NCBI GenBank assembly: GCA_034509925.1
Contig: CM067528.1
Location: 2,701,001 to 2,765,000 of the forward strand
Reading direction: 5' to 3'
DNA length: 64,000 nt
From: Hirudinaria manillensis
Lineage: Eukaryota > Annelida > Clitellata > Hirudinida > Hirudinidae
Shown here: positions 1-26,138 of the stretch, piece by piece
Layout of the letters: every line of letters begins with the position of its first letter
How positions within the stretch are numbered: the first letter of the stretch is position 1
The notes under the pieces: model-generated
The model's input: the letters and a program-made list of their open reading frames with translations, nothing else
Databases searched by the model: none
Told to the model about the DNA's origin: nothing
Program-made: the position numbers and the translations under genes

Positions 1-117
1 GATGATGAAGACGATGATGATGATGATGACGACTACGATGATGAAGACGATGATGATGATGATGATGACGACGACGACAATTACGATGATGATAATGATG
101 ATGATGACGACGATGAT
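1..117. repeat. GAT/GAC trinucleotide microsatellite at window edge
   Basis: Nearly continuous GAT, GAC and GATGAC triplets run from the left edge to about 117. The tract is open in several frames as poly-Met/Thr or poly-Asp, but such reading is a by-product of the repeat. Confidence 0.9.
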
Positions 118-662
118 CATTGGAGCAACGATATTTTCTATCGGGCTGAAGTCCAATCGTGCGGGAAATAACGAATCATTGGGTGACCACGTGACTAGAA
201 ACTGACCGCAGTCAAAGAAGGGTGAGAGATCGGATGGGAGGGGTTCGGTGTGTCACCGACCAATCAGAGAAAAGCAAACAATACCCAACGTCACCACCTC
301 TCTTCTGTTGCTGGTTTTGTTATTGTTGCTGTTGTCGTATTATAAACAAAACCAAAACAAAGGCTCGCAGACGACGCCGTTTCCAAGGTAACCGTTCGAG
401 GTATTTCAACTCGTTTGTAAACACCGCGATTACTACGAGAGTCACCTAAATGTGACTTTTAAGTAGGTCATCGAAAAGGTTGACACCTTTTTGGCGGAAG
501 AATATTAGACCGAGGTGCGTGACGTCATCGTGACGTGGTCCAGAAGTTCAGGAGAGATTACAACAGGGGCAGCCTGAGCTTACGAACCAATGACCAGTGC
601 ACAGCTGTGGCTATCCGTGCCTAGGATGGACCACCTTGTGTTCTCCTGTGTTCGTGTGTTCG

Positions 663-682
663 CGTGTGTGTGTGTGTGTGCT
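663..682. repeat. TG dinucleotide microsatellite
   Basis: About ten TG units, followed by imperfect TG-rich sequence. Confidence 0.8.
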
Positions 683-1075
683 TGTGATTGTGTGTCAGTG
701 GTCACATGCTTTTATCTCTAACTTCAGCGAAGCTGGATTCAAAAGCCGATTTTAATTAAGTTTTTTGTAATCCAATCCACAGCTCGAGAAGGAAGGCAAT
801 AGCGGAGAGATAGTGTTAATAAATAAATAATTAGCTCGTTATTATTCATTTATCGCTTAATCAACTCATTTGCATAATCACGGCCTGCGATATTAATTAT
901 GCTAATGACGGCGATGATAGTAATAATGATCATCATCATTATCGTGATCATGATCGCGATCATCATCATCATCATCATCATCAAAGGGTTTTGAAAACCT
1001 CACAAAGATGAAAGTTCATCTCTAATTGCCTGGAGTCACCGTATTCATCGGTCAAACTTGGTCATCACGTGACCT

Positions 1076-1128
1076 TTCCAGAACATTCCAGACTGTTCTA
1101 GAACATTCCAGAAATTTCCAGAAGCTTT
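1076..1128. promoter_or_regulatory. Phased heat-shock element (HSF-binding) array
   Basis: The sequence alternates TTC and GAA exactly every 5 bp: TTC 1076, GAA 1081, TTC 1086, GAC 1091 (one mismatch), TTC 1096, GAA 1101, TTC 1106, GAA 1111, TTC 1116, GAA 1121, TTT 1126 (one mismatch). Alternating nTTCn/nGAAn 5-bp units are the established binding site of trimeric heat-shock factor; three or more units make a functional element, and this has eleven positions with nine exact. It lies about 2.1 kb upstream of the PTK7 TATA box, so the target may be PTK7 or a gene left of the window. It could also be a short 10-bp tandem repeat that matches by accident. Confidence 0.6.
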
Positions 1129-3137
1129 TTTGGCGCCCCCTTCAGCGGTCTCCAAAAATAGAAGCAAAGCCAGAGCATGGGAAATTAAATTTGAGGTCTG
1201 GGAAATCCCTTTTGGTCACGAAGAGGTGTGAAATCAGAACTGACAATTACAAATGGATGTTGGTTGCTTTCATTTTTTTTTACCTTCTGTCGTTCACTCC
1301 ATCGGAGGAATCCATTTGCTTCGATCTCTTCTGAGAGAAAGATGGAGACGCTTTTAAATATTCATTCGCGGATTTTATTTTGTTGTTAATTCTGGAAAAT
1401 ATTAAAATCTTGCATTACAATCATGTATATATATATATAATGAATTCAGTTAGATAATAATAATAATAATAATTCATTAAATAGGCGATTAATTACTAAA
1501 TAATTGATCAATTAATAATAAATTTAATATTTTAAGACTCGATAAATATAAGAGCGATAAACGGAGAAAGACGACCAGCCACTCCACGAACATCCTACGA
1601 ATTCTTTGAAAAGAAATAAATAAATAAATAAACCACGAAAACGAAAGTCGAACGTCTGCCACGGTATGGACTTTCCCGGTAATTTATTGGTTCGAGGATC
1701 CACCGGCGGCTCTGCTTTCCACGGCAGGAGATGCAATAACACTCCACAACTCTTTGATTCCAGCGGTAGTCCTCCTGACAAATCGTTCTTCCTTGTTTTC
1801 CAAAAAATGTTTCCGAGACAAGAATTATCTCGGTGACAGGGGCTTTGTATCGCCGTGGGGTTTTTTACCTTTTTATATGTGCCGGGTTGAGGCACGATCG
1901 CTTGTGCCTAAGGAGGAGAAGGATGGGTGGTTGGTTGGGTGGATGGATGGGTGAATGGATGGGTGGCTGAGATAGGGTGGAGTTGGGTTTTTATTGTTAT
2001 TTTTTATATTTGTTATCATAACGGACGGAATTATTTTTAAAATGAAATTAGTAACAAAATGTAAATATAAAATTAATGACGATGACGATGATGACGACAA
2101 CAATGGCCAATGAAATCACAAACCTTGCTATTGTTTATCAAATTGAAACGATATTCCGACAGAAACTAAAATTAGAAACAAGACGAGTTAAATATAAATA
2201 TAAATATAATTAAATAAATGAATAAATAAATAAATAAATATAAAATAAAACAATGAAATCACAACAGGGGGCATAATTAGCATAAGGCGAAGTTCATCTG
2301 AATATAAATCCTGGTAAAAATTTAACGAGTTTTCTGCCATATGCTGATTGGACTGGCAAACTGATTGCTTTTTACGGCTCCATGTCCCACTTCCTTCCTC
2401 TCCGACTGTCGGTCTGTTTGTCTGTTTGCCCGTCAGTCTGTTTGTCCGGTCGCTTGTCTTTGCCAGTCAGTGTCTCCGTCCGTCCGTGAATGTGGGATGC
2501 ACGTGTGACGCATCAATGAAATTAATTAGCGAGGTGTGAAGACAGAGAAATAAGTTGGAATTAAAATCGCTAATTACGAAATCATTTTGCTAATTATTGC
2601 GTAATAGTTGCTCGCTTTTGGGATATTTTTTTTTATACCTTCGCATCACTTTCTGTTCTTCTCTGGTGACTCATTCGAGAGGATTGTGACGTTGTTCAAT
2701 TGGTCGGTTGGTGATTGATTTACAATCAAGAAGTTGCGCAACATTAGGCAATCGCGTGATTGAACTCCTAGTGTCACCAGGATGATCGCTGGCGAAACAA
2801 GATGTTGTTTTATTAAACAACATTTACTTAAATAGAATTTCACAAACTTTAAGTTCTTAATTTCCAATTTTGTTTCAAATTTAAAAAAATTTATTTCAAA
2901 TGAAAATAGAAATAAGCTATCTTAATCATACCACCGATGTGATGAAATGCATCAATGGACACACACACACACACACACAAGACACAAAGTCATCGCCAAT
3001 GTAACTCTTCGTACGTGTAAATGTCAGTTCGGATGTCCTACTGGCTGTGCCCTGTGGAGTGCATAACCAGAGGGATGCTTGCATGCAATTAGTCGGGCAG
3101 TCCAATGCCATTGGCTGAGCGAGTTCTCAATGGTGGG

Positions 3138-3145
3138 TATAAATA
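3138..3145 (+). promoter_or_regulatory. TATA box, probable PTK7 core promoter
   Basis: A canonical TATAAATA with GC-rich flank sits 282 bp upstream of the PTK7 ATG (3427). A transcription start about 30 bp downstream, near 3165-3175, is expected. The leader between them contains no obvious long competing ORF on the plus strand. Confidence 0.55.
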
Positions 3146-3426
3146 GGGCCGGGACCTTTGTGTACGGCACACAACGGATAAGTTTGGCCGGTTATCGACC
3201 GATGTTTTTCGCTCGATTTTCTTTTATTTATTCTTGAAGAATCGACAACTACAGGGATTAAAATCTGATTCATCTCGATTATCATCGAGGATCGCGAACT
3301 AAAAGAAGATTCGATTCGAAACTGAAACTCTCGTCGACGACTTTCCCTCCATTTTTCTCGTTCTTTTTCGATCAAAACAAGACAAAAACGTAAAATTTTG
3401 AAGATAAACTTTCCAGAAATCCTGCC

Positions 3427-18849
<15,423 letters not shown>

Positions 18850-18934
18850 TCTGTACATACGAACACACGTTGGAGTTTTTTTTTTCATTTTCCCTACAAT
18901 CAGTTGTTACTTATCGTTTTTATACAATTAAGTA

Positions 18935-18940
18935 AATAAA
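18935..18940 (+). terminator. Candidate polyadenylation signal of PTK7
   Basis: First AATAAA after the PTK7 stop codon, 86 bp downstream. Confidence 0.5.
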
Positions 18941-20365
18941 TTACTAACAGTAGTTATCGTAAAGATATTAATCATATTAAATTGAAATATTTTTTTATGG
19001 AATTGCGTAATGGTCGTATTCTGTGACACTGTGTCGTGGTTGGTAGTAGAAGGAACTATTGTACGTGACGCGAGCGTATCACGAAGGTGTTCCATGTATA
19101 CTCAGGTGCTCCTATACGTACAAAGTATTATCGAGTAAGATCTCATTTATTCTCTTGCACCATCATTCATTCGTTTATTCATTCATTCGTTTACTTATTT
19201 ATTTATTCATTCAGTCATTCATTCATTTAAGACTTAGGTCCTAAGACTTATTTTTTGTCTTCCAAAATCGTTTTCTTATCAGCTATGATGTAATGGTGTG
19301 CATTCATTGGATGTTGTTTATGCAATCAAATATCATCATCGTCATCATCTTCATCTGGTTCAACAACATCCATACTTTTGGCTAACAACGATGCAACGTC
19401 CAGCAAAAACATCTCGACTAGCGAATTAATTTCAATTGGTTGGAATGAATTATGTCAATTATCAGTTAATTATTTAATCAATTTTGTTTTTGTTGTAACT
19501 TTTAAACAGGGTCATCAATGTAGATTTTAATTTTTTTTTTCGTTTTTTTTTGTTCAGTTTTACTTCTTTTTTCATTTTAATGAGTTAAAAGCTTTAAAAT
19601 AATCAAACACTTTCATTCAGTTTTTCATGCCTTTTTCGAGGTAAAATTGTCGTTTCAACTGCTTTTGGTTATTTTTCATTTCAGGGTAAAATTCATAAAT
19701 AAATCTTTTCAATATTATTAAAATTCTATAAAATTCCCGAGGGTAAATCATCTGAGGAATGTTGTCGCTTTACTTGTAAAGTTCAATTGACTTTAACTTT
19801 AGTATCTTTGGAATGGCTCGCGTCTCTTGCGATTGTTTGAATTGTTGACGGGTTTGTTACGAATTTCTAATTAACTCGTTTGGGTGACTTGCCGCCATGA
19901 CGTTCGGGACTTCGTTGCTAACTCGTCTTTTTGTTAGTTATGGATGGAGAAAAGGGTAAAATGCTGAGTTTTCGAAGCATTGTTTCTGGTTTCTACTTAT
20001 TACGTTCATTTCTCTCTCTGTGTTTACATTGTTTTAAGATGAAATTACATTTGAAAATGACTGTTATTCGGTGTCCAAATCGAAATTACCCCCTCGAGGC
20101 TATGATAATAGAAGAACGCGAGAAGCTGACGTGGAAGCATAAATCCCTGACTAAATGATTGGACCTCAGGGAGTCTTCGCACCACCCACCAGCCCAGTAG
20201 ATACATCCGATTTCAAAATGGCTCGGGAAACGATATTACGCGACAGTGACGGATGACAGCATAAATTGCCACCAGGGACCGATTCTGAAACTTAATTTTC
20301 TGTCAATTCCACCTGAGCAACCAAATGCGTCCATCCTAAAAATGCAGAATGATTCTGACATAGGT

Positions 20366-20371
20366 TTTATT
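20366..20371 (-). terminator. Candidate polyadenylation signal of POLH
   Basis: AATAAA on the minus strand about 190 bp past the polymerase eta stop codon. Confidence 0.4.
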
Positions 20372-20557
20372 GGAGTCCCAATTTATCATGATTGAATTCT
20401 AAAATTATATTCAAGAATCATCCAATCATGAATTACAACACAACAATTCGTTTTAATATTTCCAAATAAACTTCAAATAAATCCAGACTGTCAAAAACTT
20501 CAACAAAATAAAAATCAACTGTAAATGTCTGCAGTTTAACCAATGAAAACAGCCTCT

Positions 20558-23500
20558 TTATGAGATCCTTTTCTGCAGAAATTTTTCGAGGCTCGTCATT
20601 TGAGTGGAGGGACTGCCCGTCTTAGGAGATGCTTCTGACTTTTTCTTTCGTTTGGGGGTCAAAATGTTCTTAGAATCTTTGCCCTTGCTCGGAGACCCAC
20701 GTTTCAAGGAGGTTTCTTTCGGAGGCGCGACTTGCCGAGACCCTCTCGGACCTGCGGCCGCTCCCGAAGAGACGGCATCGCTTCGACCGAAGTATTTATG
20801 AAGACCGTCGGACGAGACTCGCTCGGCTTTCTTCGCGCCTCGCATCGCTTCCAGATCCGACTCGTTCTGCCTCTTCTGAAGTTCGCAGGCGAAGTGGTAG
20901 TCCTCGTGTTCCGGAAGGTCCCAGACGCTCACCTTTCGGTTGCACTTGGGGCAGTCGATCCAGTCTGAATCGTCTGCGGCCTCCATCCTCCTCCTCAGGA
21001 AAGCTTCGATCGGATTGGTCGCGGACGGGAACGTGCGCGTCTTTTCTGGGATGCATTCCTTTGCTTCGGCAACTGGAGATACAAAGCCGTTTTAAAGTTT
21101 CATGACGATATTTCTATGTATAATTCCTATTAGTAACTGTCTTTTCATTTCTTAATTAAGTGATTTAATAATTTTAACTTAATATAAATAATATATATAA
21201 AATAAATTTAATATAATTGAGCAAAGACTTCCACATTCTTTTATTGCCCAACTAGAGCTCAATGCACGACTTACCCGCAGACTTCTTTCCATCTTCAGCG
21301 TCACCTACCAGCATCTCGAATCCTCGTACGTGCGATCGAACCAATTCCTGGAGAACGTTCTGCGACGACTCCTCGTCATCACCAGGTTCAAGTCGTTCTT
21401 TTCCAAGACTCCCCTCGTCGTCAGAGTCGTCGTCGTCATCAAAATTCGAGTTCAACCACTCTTCGACCTTCAGATTGGAAGGTCGTGACACCTGCTGAGC
21501 ACCGTTCCCAGGTGCATCGACAATGTGATTGTCATCAATCACGGTTTCTTTCTCGTAGCCAGTTTCTCTGCAGAAAGAATTTTGTCAGGTCGTTGTTTGT
21601 TCTCGTCGAGAGTCGAATCTGTAACTTACGCAAAACGCTCCGTCGCTTCGAAACCCGACCTGCCGCGTCCGTCGTTCGCCGTTTCCTTGGAAACGGAACG
21701 ATCCTTGGCGACGACGGCGGGCGGGTTCGCGAGGTACGTTTTCAAACTCGGGCTGTCGGAGGAGCTCGGAAGGTCTACGAATTTGTTGGCAACTATTCCC
21801 ATGTTGAGGATCGGTGGAGCCCTTTTGTTGGAAATAAGTCATAAATGCTTAAAAACATTTTATTTAGAAAAAAAAGAATGTTTTTAATCAATTTTAATCA
21901 AACACCATTTTAATATTTAAACTGCTGATAACGTACGTCATGATTCATCTTCAAATATTATTCCTTCGTTAATGAAAAATAAATTAAAATCGAACCACGA
22001 ATTGGAACTCGATTGCGACGTGTTGAACTGCTGCAACAAGGAATACGCAACCTCTGCCAGGTCCCTGCTGTCGTATTTCCTGAGAGGACAACTTCTCGTT
22101 GAGGACTGAGGCGTCGGATAAGCGACGTGGTGCAAGGACACCGTCATAGTCCTTGCAATGCGACGGTTCTGCAAAGAGGCGGCTGATGTGGTGATGGTAG
22201 TGATGATGATGATGATGATCATGTGATCGGTGATATCAACGACGGAGGAAGTGATTTAATCTTTAACAATCTATTGATGCTCAGCCAAATGAAATAAATT
22301 CCATATAAAACATAAAAAATAAATAAGTTCATCTTTAATCCAAACGAAAATGAACGCGTCTCACGCATTCCCTGTCCTTGATGAGCCTCTCGGCAACTTC
22401 CTCTGCCATCTTCAGCAACCAGTACTGCACCTGCAATCGACAACAAATCAATTGATGACGACAATTATCTCCAAAGTCATTCTAAAATGAACGTAAACAA
22501 ATTTTTTTAAATAAACAAATAATAAACTAAGAAATATATATAAAATCGAGTCAAAGATATCGACGGATAAATACGATAAAAATACGATCTTTAGATGCAG
22601 ACACGATCGAAAGGAAACTTCGAGTACTTTGTCTTTCGTGTCCAGCTGTTCCTTGCCGTTGAAGTTTTTGCTGCAACCGACGGACTGAGGCAGTTGTCTC
22701 GACTGCACGGCTTCGTTCTCGATGCCACGACAAATGTTGTACAACCAAGAGCTACAAAAAGAAAGATCAAGTTGATGCTGAGCCACATCATTTGACATTG
22801 TAAAAGTCCAATGTCTAAAGCATGGACAACAGTGCATTGATGTTATGCTGGTGTTGAGAACATGTGTGAAGCATTTAAACTTCATAGTTCCTTACCCAGT
22901 TTTCGGACCATATCTTGATGTCAAATCACTCTCCTTGAACTTTAGCAAATCTGACATGACCTCAATTCCAAGGTCATCCTTCAGACTCTGACCAAGTTTT
23001 CCACCCAGATTTCTCCTTGGAACAAAATCAATCATACATTAAACTCAAAGTACTAACAGCACTTTCAATTATCATCATTTAAATAGATTAATAAAGAAAA
23101 CATAAAAAACAACTGACACTTTGTGGAGACTGGTAGTCGAAAATACTTGAGGGACCGACTCTTGGCTCAGAAGGGTCTGCTTGTTTGGCTTGTTGAGTCC
23201 GCATGCCAACTTGGCCAGGACCTTTCAAGAAATAATTAAAAAATAAACAAATAAATAAATAAATAAATTGTGGTCAAAGTCCAAATAAGCCATCATGTAA
23301 TAGATGAACAGTAGCTGACAGCAGCCATATTTACATAGGAGCATCTAATAACATTGTTATATTTTTAATGTTTATATTTATTATTGCAATAATGTTTTAT
23401 CATGTATGTTATTTTTATTATTAATACAATTAATAAACAACTATAGATAAAGGAAGATGAACCAAGCAAATGTGAGAAAAAATAATTTTTTAAACGTTTT

Positions 23501-24491
23501 TTGCCCATCATTTTAAAATACCTTGTTATGTGAGATTCCAGCAGAGCACCTGAACTTCGTCTCCTCAAAAATCTTGGCCCTCATTTCCTCCACCACACAA
23601 GCCCCGACTGCCAGTCTCTTGTTGTAATCATCGACGCGGCTTTCCAGCCAAAGCTTCACCAATTCAGAGTTCGGTAGATTGTCTAGAAAGTCAAAAAATA
23701 TTTAAAAGCGTTGTGGGATGAAATGTAACAAAGTGTGTTGATATAAAGTTAATGTTAATTCAATTTAATTCTTGCTGTAAATGTTATTTACTGGTTAATA
23801 ACAACAATCGAGAAGCAAATACCCCGATTGCCTTCCTCTTGGCTGGGTTTATATTGGGCGATGATCGTATTCGGCAAATGATCTTCACTGATGTTGAATC
23901 CACCTGACAGTCTCTTGTCCACTTCCCCTGTTAAGTCCACATAGGCCTCGTCTATGCTGGCTCTCTCTACACAACACTGCAGACCCATCCTCATCAGGCA
24001 TTCAATGACTTCTGCACCTGCTTCTCTGTATCTAAATAAAATTTAACCAAAAAGTCAAAGTTGCCATGATAACAAGAAGGCTTAGACAACACGTTAGGAG
24101 CTAGTATTGACCTCAAGACAAAATATACATTCATTATTTCTAAAAACATGTAGCATAAATGTAGTACTTTGTGAGGTCAGCTTTGCCCCTCGATTCCGGT
24201 ACTCTCACAAGACGAACTTCCGAATTCTTTGCTTTGGCATCATCTCCCATCATTCCTCTAGTAACACCAAGAGCTCTCGCTTCATAATTCACCGCTATGA
24301 TCCTTTATATTAAGCGGAGTGTGTTAGTGACGAGTAAAATTGATTGTGAAAAAAACCCCATAATACCCTCCGCCTTTATAGGTTCTGTACTGTACGACAA
24401 CGCATGGAAGACCGGTCAAAGATGGCTCTGCTCTCTGCTCAACTTGAACATAGAAGCAGTCCATGTCGATCAATGCAATAATTCTATCCAT
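20558..24491 (-). CDS. POLH: DNA polymerase eta (Y-family translesion polymerase), 12 exons
   Basis: Replicates past UV dimers in the nucleus. Exons in transcript order: 24491-24367, 24302-24168, 24031-23823, 23682-23522, 23221-23118, 23015-22896, 22751-22628, 22430-22365, 22168-21996, 21821-21630, 21567-21275, 21072-20558. Every junction keeps phase; product 738 aa (human 713). The N-terminal LIDMDCFYVQVEQ carries a catalytic Asp (9). ERASIDEAYVDL supplies Asp114/Glu115, matching the human positions within one residue. Later blocks SAGISHNK, VLAKLACGLNKPN, NLGGKLG and SWLYNICRGIE are polymerase eta signatures of thumb and little finger. A UBZ ubiquitin-binding zinc finger uses Cys608, Cys611, His623 and His627. 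The C-terminus MTSLEKFL (726-733) resembles the PCNA-binding PIP box of human eta. The ATG at 24489-24491 begins directly at the conserved core. Tail-to-tail with PTK7. Confidence 0.95.
24060..24073. promoter_or_regulatory. X-box (RFX-type) motif match in POLH intron 2
   Basis: GTTGCCATGATAAC fits GTHNYYATRRNAAC at all positions. It sits in the 136-bp intron between exons 2 and 3 of POLH. It is about 420 bp inside the gene, so a promoter-proximal role is possible but unproven. Confidence 0.3.
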
Positions 24492-25091
24492 CAGTAAAGT
24501 GCTAAATTATGACAGAGCGACATCAATCTGTCAAATTAAACTTCCGTCAATAGCAACGAAGATCTGTTTTGACGAGTTGCCGCCCAAACACCTCTGCAGC
24601 AGGATAATAGATGTGTCGACGATTCTAAAATAAACTTGTTCCATACTTTCGCCAAAAAAAAAGGCTAATTCAAAAGCAATCATAAATTATTGTATAATGA
24701 TTCCTGTTCAGGAAAACCAAGGTTGAATTTTTGTTATGCAGTATCTATTCTAATGGAACATAGGTCTGGCATCTCTCTATCCTGATTTTTGCTTCACATC
24801 CGATAACACAATGGGCAATGTTACCTATTTACCAATGTTACCAATTACTACACAATGGACCAAATTAAAGTAGAAAATATTAAGTGCTTTTCAAGGTAAC
24901 CAAGAAAAGGTCAAACAAAAATATAATTAAGAAATCCATTTTTATTATCTCAAATCATCAGTCACAACAGAAATTGTCTTATAGCTTAAATAGTCTTTAC
25001 ATTTGGGTTTCACAGAGTAGCTGGAAACCAAGGTCCACTGAAATGCATCACAATAGAATTTACAATATCTTTTCTCTGTGATAGAAAATGC
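24492..25091. other. Spacer between POLH and the 348-aa ORF
   Basis: This 600-bp stretch should contain the POLH promoter and the 3' UTR of the next minus-strand gene. A minus-strand AATAAA at 24941-24946 lies about 150 bp past the stop of the 348-aa ORF. No clear TATA box is seen for POLH. Confidence 0.5.
24941..24946 (-). terminator. Candidate polyadenylation signal of the 348-aa ORF
   Basis: AATAAA on the minus strand about 150 bp downstream of the stop codon at 25092. Confidence 0.4.
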
Positions 25092-26138
25092 TCAACCACT
25101 GTTTGAAAAATATTCTTTATAATCTTTGTAATAAAGTTTCCCAAGCTGGTTCTCCTGCATAAAATCATTTAAAAAAGGTTTAATACATGCCTTAGAATGA
25201 TTGTTTTTTGATGGTTCACAAAGTATGGCAGCAATGTTTTCATAATCAGTTAATGACTGAAAAAATTCTCTGCAGCCAATATCACTGACTAATTTATCAC
25301 AGTTTTCTTGAAATGGAGTGCGTTTTGGATGTTCGAACAACCTGGGAGACACATAAACAGATCCATCACATCTGCTAATAATTCCTGGATCATCTTTACT
25401 CTTATCAATTGCAGAATTGGTCTGTGAAGACAGATTCGTTACAATTGATGCTTCAGTATGTGACTCTGCAATTGATCCTGGATGTGCAACATCCATTGCA
25501 ACCGGAGCTAAATTTAATCTGCTTGGTATACCCTCGTTGTCAATGTTGAGAGCAGGACTTGTAACTGTTGTGCTTGTTTTGATCATTTCTCCTCTGCTTG
25601 CTTCTGAGTCAACAAGAGGCAAGGAAGTAGTTTGACAGACCTTTGACACATCTTCACTATTGCTTAAATGTTGATGGGTCGTGACAACAGGGATGTCACC
25701 ACGTGCAGGTAGCACTTCACATTCACCAGACTTTGAGCTTCCTTTTACTGCTTTTCTCACTAATTGTGACATTGGCTCAATCTGAATGTCAAGTAATCCA
25801 AAGAAATCAGTTTGGCAGCCTACATTTGTCAAACTTTGCTCCTCTAAAAATTGCCTTTCTCCTTCCATAATTTCTTTGTTTGCATTGTCCATTTGAAATT
25901 GATTTTCAGTTTTTTCAAGTTCCAATGGGCACAAATATTTGAGTGCTTGATGGTTGCCTGACCGTTGGAAGAGTCCATCATAAATCTCTTGCTGGGAATC
26001 ACGAAATCCTGAAAATTTGAAAGAGGATTTCCTACACCACCACCTTTCAGAACTATTATGTGAAACAGAGTTTTCCTCCGTGAGCCATGTTTTCAAGTTC
26101 GATGTCCTATGGATGTCATGTTCTTGCCTAAAATTCAT
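25092..26138 (-). CDS. Unrecognised 348-aa protein, single open exon
   Basis: I do not recognise this protein. The ORF starts at an ATG (26136-26138) and reads 348 codons without interruption, far longer than chance in AT-rich spacer. It is hydrophilic, rich in Ser, Thr, Glu and Asn, with no signal peptide, TM segment or zinc finger. The N-terminal third has Trp/Arg-rich and Glu/Gln-rich patches, the middle is low-complexity Ser/Thr, and the C-terminal 90 residues look more ordered, with aromatic residues (LFEHPKRTPF; FLNDFMQENQLGKLYYKDY). A GCQTDFFG motif sits near residue 104. It lies between POLH and the SMIM15-like gene on the same strand. An AG at the end of ATGAATTTTAG could be a splice acceptor, so the gene may have upstream exons and the ATG may not be the true start. 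Confidence 0.6.
   Translation of the reverse strand: MNFRQEHDIHRTSNLKTWLTEENSVSHNSSERWWCRKSSFKFSGFRDSQQEIYDGLFQRSGNHQALKYLCPLELEKTENQFQMDNANKEIMEGERQFLEEQSLTNVGCQTDFFGLLDIQIEPMSQLVRKAVKGSSKSGECEVLPARGDIPVVTTHQHLSNSEDVSKVCQTTSLPLVDSEASRGEMIKTSTTVTSPALNIDNEGIPSRLNLAPVAMDVAHPGSIAESHTEASIVTNLSSQTNSAIDKSKDDPGIISRCDGSVYVSPRLFEHPKRTPFQENCDKLVSDIGCREFFQSLTDYENIAAILCEPSKNNHSKACIKPFLNDFMQENQLGKLYYKDYKEYFSNSG

Larger units (their letters stand above)
1..3137. other. Intergenic region upstream of PTK7
   Basis: No convincing coding exon is seen on either strand. The open frames here are short or made of simple repeat, such as the GAT/GAC tract at 1-117. The stretch holds TG and ATC microsatellites, AAAT-rich patches around 2200-2243, a CA tract at 2959-2979, and the heat-shock-element-like array at 1076-1128 listed separately. 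It ends at the TATA box that probably serves PTK7. Confidence 0.6.
18850..20557. other. Spacer between the 3' ends of PTK7 and POLH
   Basis: A tail-to-tail spacer that should contain both 3' UTRs. An AATAAA at 18935-18940 (+), 86 bp after the PTK7 stop, is the likely PTK7 polyadenylation signal. A minus-strand AATAAA at 20366-20371 suits POLH. Elsewhere there is AT-rich sequence with ATTC repeats near 19160-19230. No coding exon is recognised. Confidence 0.6.
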
